NCBI GenBank assembly: GCA_015296075.1
Contig: DVDV01000363.1
Span: 1-45,404, forward strand
Source of the DNA: Leptolyngbyaceae cyanobacterium M33_DOE_097
GTDB taxonomy: Bacteria > Cyanobacteriota > Cyanobacteriia > Leptolyngbyales > Leptolyngbyaceae
Reading direction: 5' to 3'
DNA: 45,404 nt
The translations under genes were made by a program, and so were the position numbers. The notes beneath the pieces were generated by a model. It did no database searches, had not been told where the DNA came from, and worked only from the letters and a program-made list of their open reading frames with translations. Positions 42,947 through 45,404 of the stretch are shown here, in pieces (the stretch's first letter is position 1; every line of letters starts with the position of its first letter).

Positions 42947-43363
42947 ATGGACGTAAACCAAATGATTCTGTACAAAGGGGGATGCCACTGCGGTGCTGTC
43001 CGCTTTGAAGTCAGCATTACCCCCAGCCAACACGCGATCGAAGACTGCAACTGCTCAATTTGTCGCAAAAAAGGGTTCCTACACCTTATTGTACCACCAG
43101 AGCAATTTAACTTAGTGACAGGTCAAGACAAGCTCACAACTTACACGTTTAACACAGGCACCGCAAAACACACCTTCTGTCAAGTCTGCGGTATGCACCC
43201 GTTTTATTACCCGCGATCGCACCCCGGTTGGATTGATGTTAACGTGCGCTGTTTGGATGGAGATGTCTTGTCAAATTTTGAGATCCATCCCTTTGATGGC
43301 GTCAACTGGGAAGAAAATGTGGATGCGTTACGAGCCAAAGATGAGTCAAAAGCGCAAAGCTAA
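42947..43363 (+). CDS. GFA-family (glutathione-dependent formaldehyde-activating enzyme-like) zinc protein
   Basis: A 138-residue single-domain protein. Zinc ligands are visible in KGGCHCGAVRF, CNCSICRKKG and FCQVCGMHPFY, the usual GFA pattern, and the tail reads WIDVNVRCLDG. Family members are known as Gfa or CENP-V-like zinc proteins; glutathione binding is not demonstrated for this branch. The start is decided by GGAG at 42938-42941, five bases before the ATG at 42947. The 38 codons upstream in frame look non-coding. Confidence 0.87.
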   Translation: MDVNQMILYKGGCHCGAVRFEVSITPSQHAIEDCNCSICRKKGFLHLIVPPEQFNLVTGQDKLTTYTFNTGTAKHTFCQVCGMHPFYYPRSHPGWIDVNVRCLDGDVLSNFEIHPFDGVNWEENVDALRAKDESKAQS

Positions 43364-43492
43364 AACGACAAAAAGGTTCCCGCATGAAAATGGCGATCGC
43401 CACTATTTCCAGCATGACTGGCAGAGGCGATCGCAAAAGTGTCAGAATTCAATCTGAGCGGGAATTAGAGCTAAACCAGCTGACTTGATATA

Positions 43493-44836
43493 TCAAGCTT
43501 GAGGTAACAAAAAGCGAATCACAACGTAGATCGAAACAGTGACTAACTGAAGTGCCATTGTTGGAATTCCATACTTCAGAAAAACTTTGAATGGAATACG
43601 CTTACCATGTTGCTCCGCAATACCTGCTGCAACAATATTAGAAGACGCACCGACTAACGTACCATTGCCGCCTAACGTCGCACCATACATCATGGCGTAA
43701 AAGAGAGGTAGCACTTCATTCGGAAGTTGCCCTGCAAAATCAGGTGAAAGCACTTCTGGCCCAGCCATTCCAACATTGACAAGATACTGTTTGAGCAGGG
43801 GCACCATCGCTACCACCAGCGGGATGTTTGGCACAACGCTGGACAGTAGACCAACAGCAAACAACAGCGCGATCGCCCCGAAGGCGATATTCTTACCCAA
43901 GATAAACGCCAAAACCCCAGAAGCCGCCGCAATCACACCCGTCTTTTCAAGCGCGCCAATTACGACAAAAATACTCATAAAGAAGATGAGTGTACTCCAA
44001 TCAACATCGCGCAAAATGTTGTTGACTGTATCAATTTTGCTGTGATGGGCTAGTGCGAGACACAGAGCCGCACCTAAGAGCGCCACTGTAGCAGGCGAAA
44101 TGGGTACTGGTAAAGCTTCACCAATGACAAAAAAGAGTAAAACAAACCCAACAACAATTCCCCCCAAGAACAACATCCGAGGATGATTGATTTGTGGATG
44201 CGGCAAATGTTCTAGATCAGTTAGTTTAGTTGACCAAATACGAGGAAATAGAAGAGGTAGTAACGCAATAATGGTTAGAACCGCGATCGCACCACCCAGG
44301 CTAAGTTTCAAGAGATAGTCTAAAAAGCTAATATTAATCGCATCACCCACAATAAAAGTGGCTGGGTCACCGACTAGCGTTAACAAGCCAGCGCTATTTG
44401 CCACAAAAACCATCAGAATGAGCAAAGGCACAAAGTTAATTCCCAGATCTTGAGCGATCGGGGGGATCAGGGGAGCCAAGAGCATCACCGTTGTTGCATT
44501 CGGCAAAACGGCACAAATCGGAGTTGTGATCGCCACAATCCCCAGTAACAGGCGTTTTCCTTCCCCTCTTGCCAGTAAGACAATTTGCGTGCCTAAATAC
44601 TCAAAGATTCGAGTTGGCTCAAATGCCCTTACCATCACCATCACACCCAAAAAAAGGGCGAGCGTCGCATGGCTTTTGCTGATGTAAGTAATTGCTTCAG
44701 ATAGGGTGAGAACGTTAAACAGAACTAGAACTAAAGCTCCAAGCAAAGCGGCGATCGTCATGTGTAGCCACTCAGTCATTACCAAACCAATCACGATCGC
44801 AAATAAACCTAGTGCAACAGTTGCCTGCCAATCCAT
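43493..44836 (-). CDS. ArsB/NhaD-superfamily ion transporter
   Basis: A 447-residue polytopic protein with about eleven membrane helices. Two inverted halves each carry a Pro-Asn-Ala/Gly-rich half-helix: CAVLPNATTVMLLAPLI and VVPNIPLVVAMVPLL. GDPATFIVGDA in the first half and GNGTLVGASSNIVAAGIAE in the second are typical substrate-site loops of the ArsB/NhaD group. Candidate substrates are sodium/proton, arsenite or a dicarboxylate; the sequence does not decide. No ars regulator or ATPase is adjacent. It is preceded by a long leader region containing strong hairpins. Confidence 0.85.
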   Translation of the reverse strand: MDWQATVALGLFAIVIGLVMTEWLHMTIAALLGALVLVLFNVLTLSEAITYISKSHATLALFLGVMVMVRAFEPTRIFEYLGTQIVLLARGEGKRLLLGIVAITTPICAVLPNATTVMLLAPLIPPIAQDLGINFVPLLILMVFVANSAGLLTLVGDPATFIVGDAINISFLDYLLKLSLGGAIAVLTIIALLPLLFPRIWSTKLTDLEHLPHPQINHPRMLFLGGIVVGFVLLFFVIGEALPVPISPATVALLGAALCLALAHHSKIDTVNNILRDVDWSTLIFFMSIFVVIGALEKTGVIAAASGVLAFILGKNIAFGAIALLFAVGLLSSVVPNIPLVVAMVPLLKQYLVNVGMAGPEVLSPDFAGQLPNEVLPLFYAMMYGATLGGNGTLVGASSNIVAAGIAEQHGKRIPFKVFLKYGIPTMALQLVTVSIYVVIRFLLPQA

Positions 44837-45039
44837 AGATTCTCCCGCTCTTTAAATAAGGATGATGCCGCGTAGTAAGCATGTCAGGCCAAGGACACGC
44901 TCATTACGCTAGTACGACACTCAAGCAAACCACTAGTAGAGTGACTCAAACGTAAATTTGAGTGTTACAAAGGTGCATCTAAATCGCAGCCGAAAAGTTA
45001 ATAACCTCAGCCACAAATTATGATGAACCTAAATCAATT

Positions 45040-45192
45040 GGAGGAAATTCCGAAGGACTCATGCTTGAGTAATTCGTATGACTCCTCTCAATGCAAACGA
45101 AGTTAGCTGACGGGCTAGAGGTGAAAGGTCCTCCTCTCAGATACTGAAGATTAGCCCCAATAAACCGGGTCCTCCGCTCTGGCAAAGCCAGA
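45040..45192. ncRNA. Candidate structured RNA or long leader (strand undecided)
   Basis: Three neighbouring foldable units. First, GGAG (45040) with CTCC (45082), CGAA (45051) with TTCG (45073) and ACTCA-TGCT-TGAGT (45057-45070), all nested. Second, GGGCTA (45112-45117) with TAGCCC (45152-45157), enclosing GAGG/CCTC and CAG/CTG. Third, TCTGGC-AAA-GCCAGA (45178-45192). On the minus strand this could be a leader of the ArsB/NhaD gene; on the plus strand, part of a small RNA or mobile-element end. I cannot match it to a known RNA family. Confidence 0.35.
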
Positions 45193-45391
45193 CTAAGCAT
45201 GTCTTTTCAAACACCCATGGAGTTTAGCATTTTTACTAGAAAGCGGCAACTGAAAGGTTGCTGACACAGCAATTCTCATTTTGAAACATTTGTACTGAAG
45301 TCAGAGCCTCTAAAGGCTTGTGCGCTCAATTTTATGAACGGCAGAATGGGTATTCCAGCCATTGATAGCTGTTCAAAATGAATATTTTTGT

Positions 45392-45404
45392 GAGAATTAT
45401 TCTC
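45392..45404. promoter_or_regulatory. Fur-like palindrome at the window edge
   Basis: GAGAATTATTCTC is a perfect palindrome around a central T, preceded by T, giving most of the 7-1-7 pattern TGAGAAT-N-ATTCTCA known for ferric uptake regulators. A related half-site, AATTCTCATTTTGA, occurs near 45273-45286. It suggests an iron-regulated gene just beyond the right edge. Confidence 0.4.

Larger units (their letters stand above)
44837..45404. other. Terminal intergenic region
   Basis: No convincing gene in 568 bases. It contains the structured stretch at 45040-45192 and the palindrome at 45392-45404. The only open frame (45018-45200, minus) runs through the hairpins and lacks protein character. 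Confidence 0.5.

Noticed and set aside
45018-45200. 60-codon minus-strand ORF near the right edge
   Set aside because: It coincides with the complementary arms of the structured stretch and has no protein-like pattern or good ribosome-binding site.
1-45404. CRISPR array suggested by recurring GCGATCGC
   Set aside because: These are HIP1 octamers scattered irregularly in genes and spacers; no regular repeat-spacer pattern exists.

Overview
This window is chromosomal DNA from a cyanobacterium. The palindrome GCGATCGC (HIP1) is scattered through genes and spacers alike. Several families seen here are typical of, or largely confined to, cyanobacteria: DUF928, DUF1822, CHAT-CHASE2 fusions, a PEP-CTERM protein and the pncB-nadD-nrtR group. 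I see no heterocyst or photosystem genes, so the window does not show whether the organism is filamentous. Most of it is ordinary single-copy chromosome. There is no phage, no intact insertion sequence and no CRISPR array.

Layout. 0-8 kb: a small unknown protein, a secreted GH10-like hydrolase, an overlapping HEAT-repeat/MOSC pair, a PEP-CTERM exported protein, a two-gene membrane operon and sucC. 8-14.4 kb: an accessory block with a LysR regulator divergent from a COG0523 (CobW) GTPase, a DUF1097 membrane protein, cobalt-type nitrile hydratase beta and alpha subunits, the P14K-like activator and a HupE/UreJ metal permease. Together these read as a self-contained cobalt nitrile hydratase module: metal import, metal insertion, enzyme and regulator. 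14.8-20.7 kb: cysK, a fatty-acid desaturase, a Dam-type adenine methylase interrupted by an in-frame amber codon, a glycosyltransferase, a small transaldolase, a DUF2237 protein and an ArsC/Spx-like protein. 20.8-24.2 kb: a candidate small RNA with a strong terminator ahead of dapB, a TPM-domain protein, a GNAT acetyltransferase and tRNA-Asp with a clear sigma-70 promoter.

24.2-29.1 kb holds a four-gene minus-strand operon: sigma-like factor, DUF1822, CHAT-CHASE2 and DUF928. It looks like a sensor/protease signalling unit and is one of the two best candidates for an under-described system. 29.2-32 kb is the NAD salvage operon pncB-nadD-nrtR. 32.3-34.2 kb is a double-ATPase peptide ABC gene. 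34.5-36.9 kb has three tandem secreted Adhesin_E-like paralogues followed by a DUF4241 gene split by a single-base frameshift. 37.1-38.9 kb has a cytoplasmic-looking subtilase and a stand-alone inhibitor-I9-like protein downstream of it. The rest is a PPC/DUF296 protein, an RsmB-type RNA methyltransferase, a CbbY-like HAD phosphatase, an Hpt phosphotransfer protein, a GFA protein and an ArsB/NhaD transporter. The last 560 bases hold a strongly structured non-coding stretch and end in a Fur-like palindrome, which suggests an iron-regulated gene just outside.

The two clear gene breaks (amber in the methylase, +1 base in DUF4241) were found by reading upstream of the annotated open frames. Both need raw-read confirmation. 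Homology calls are from recognition of motifs, not from searches.
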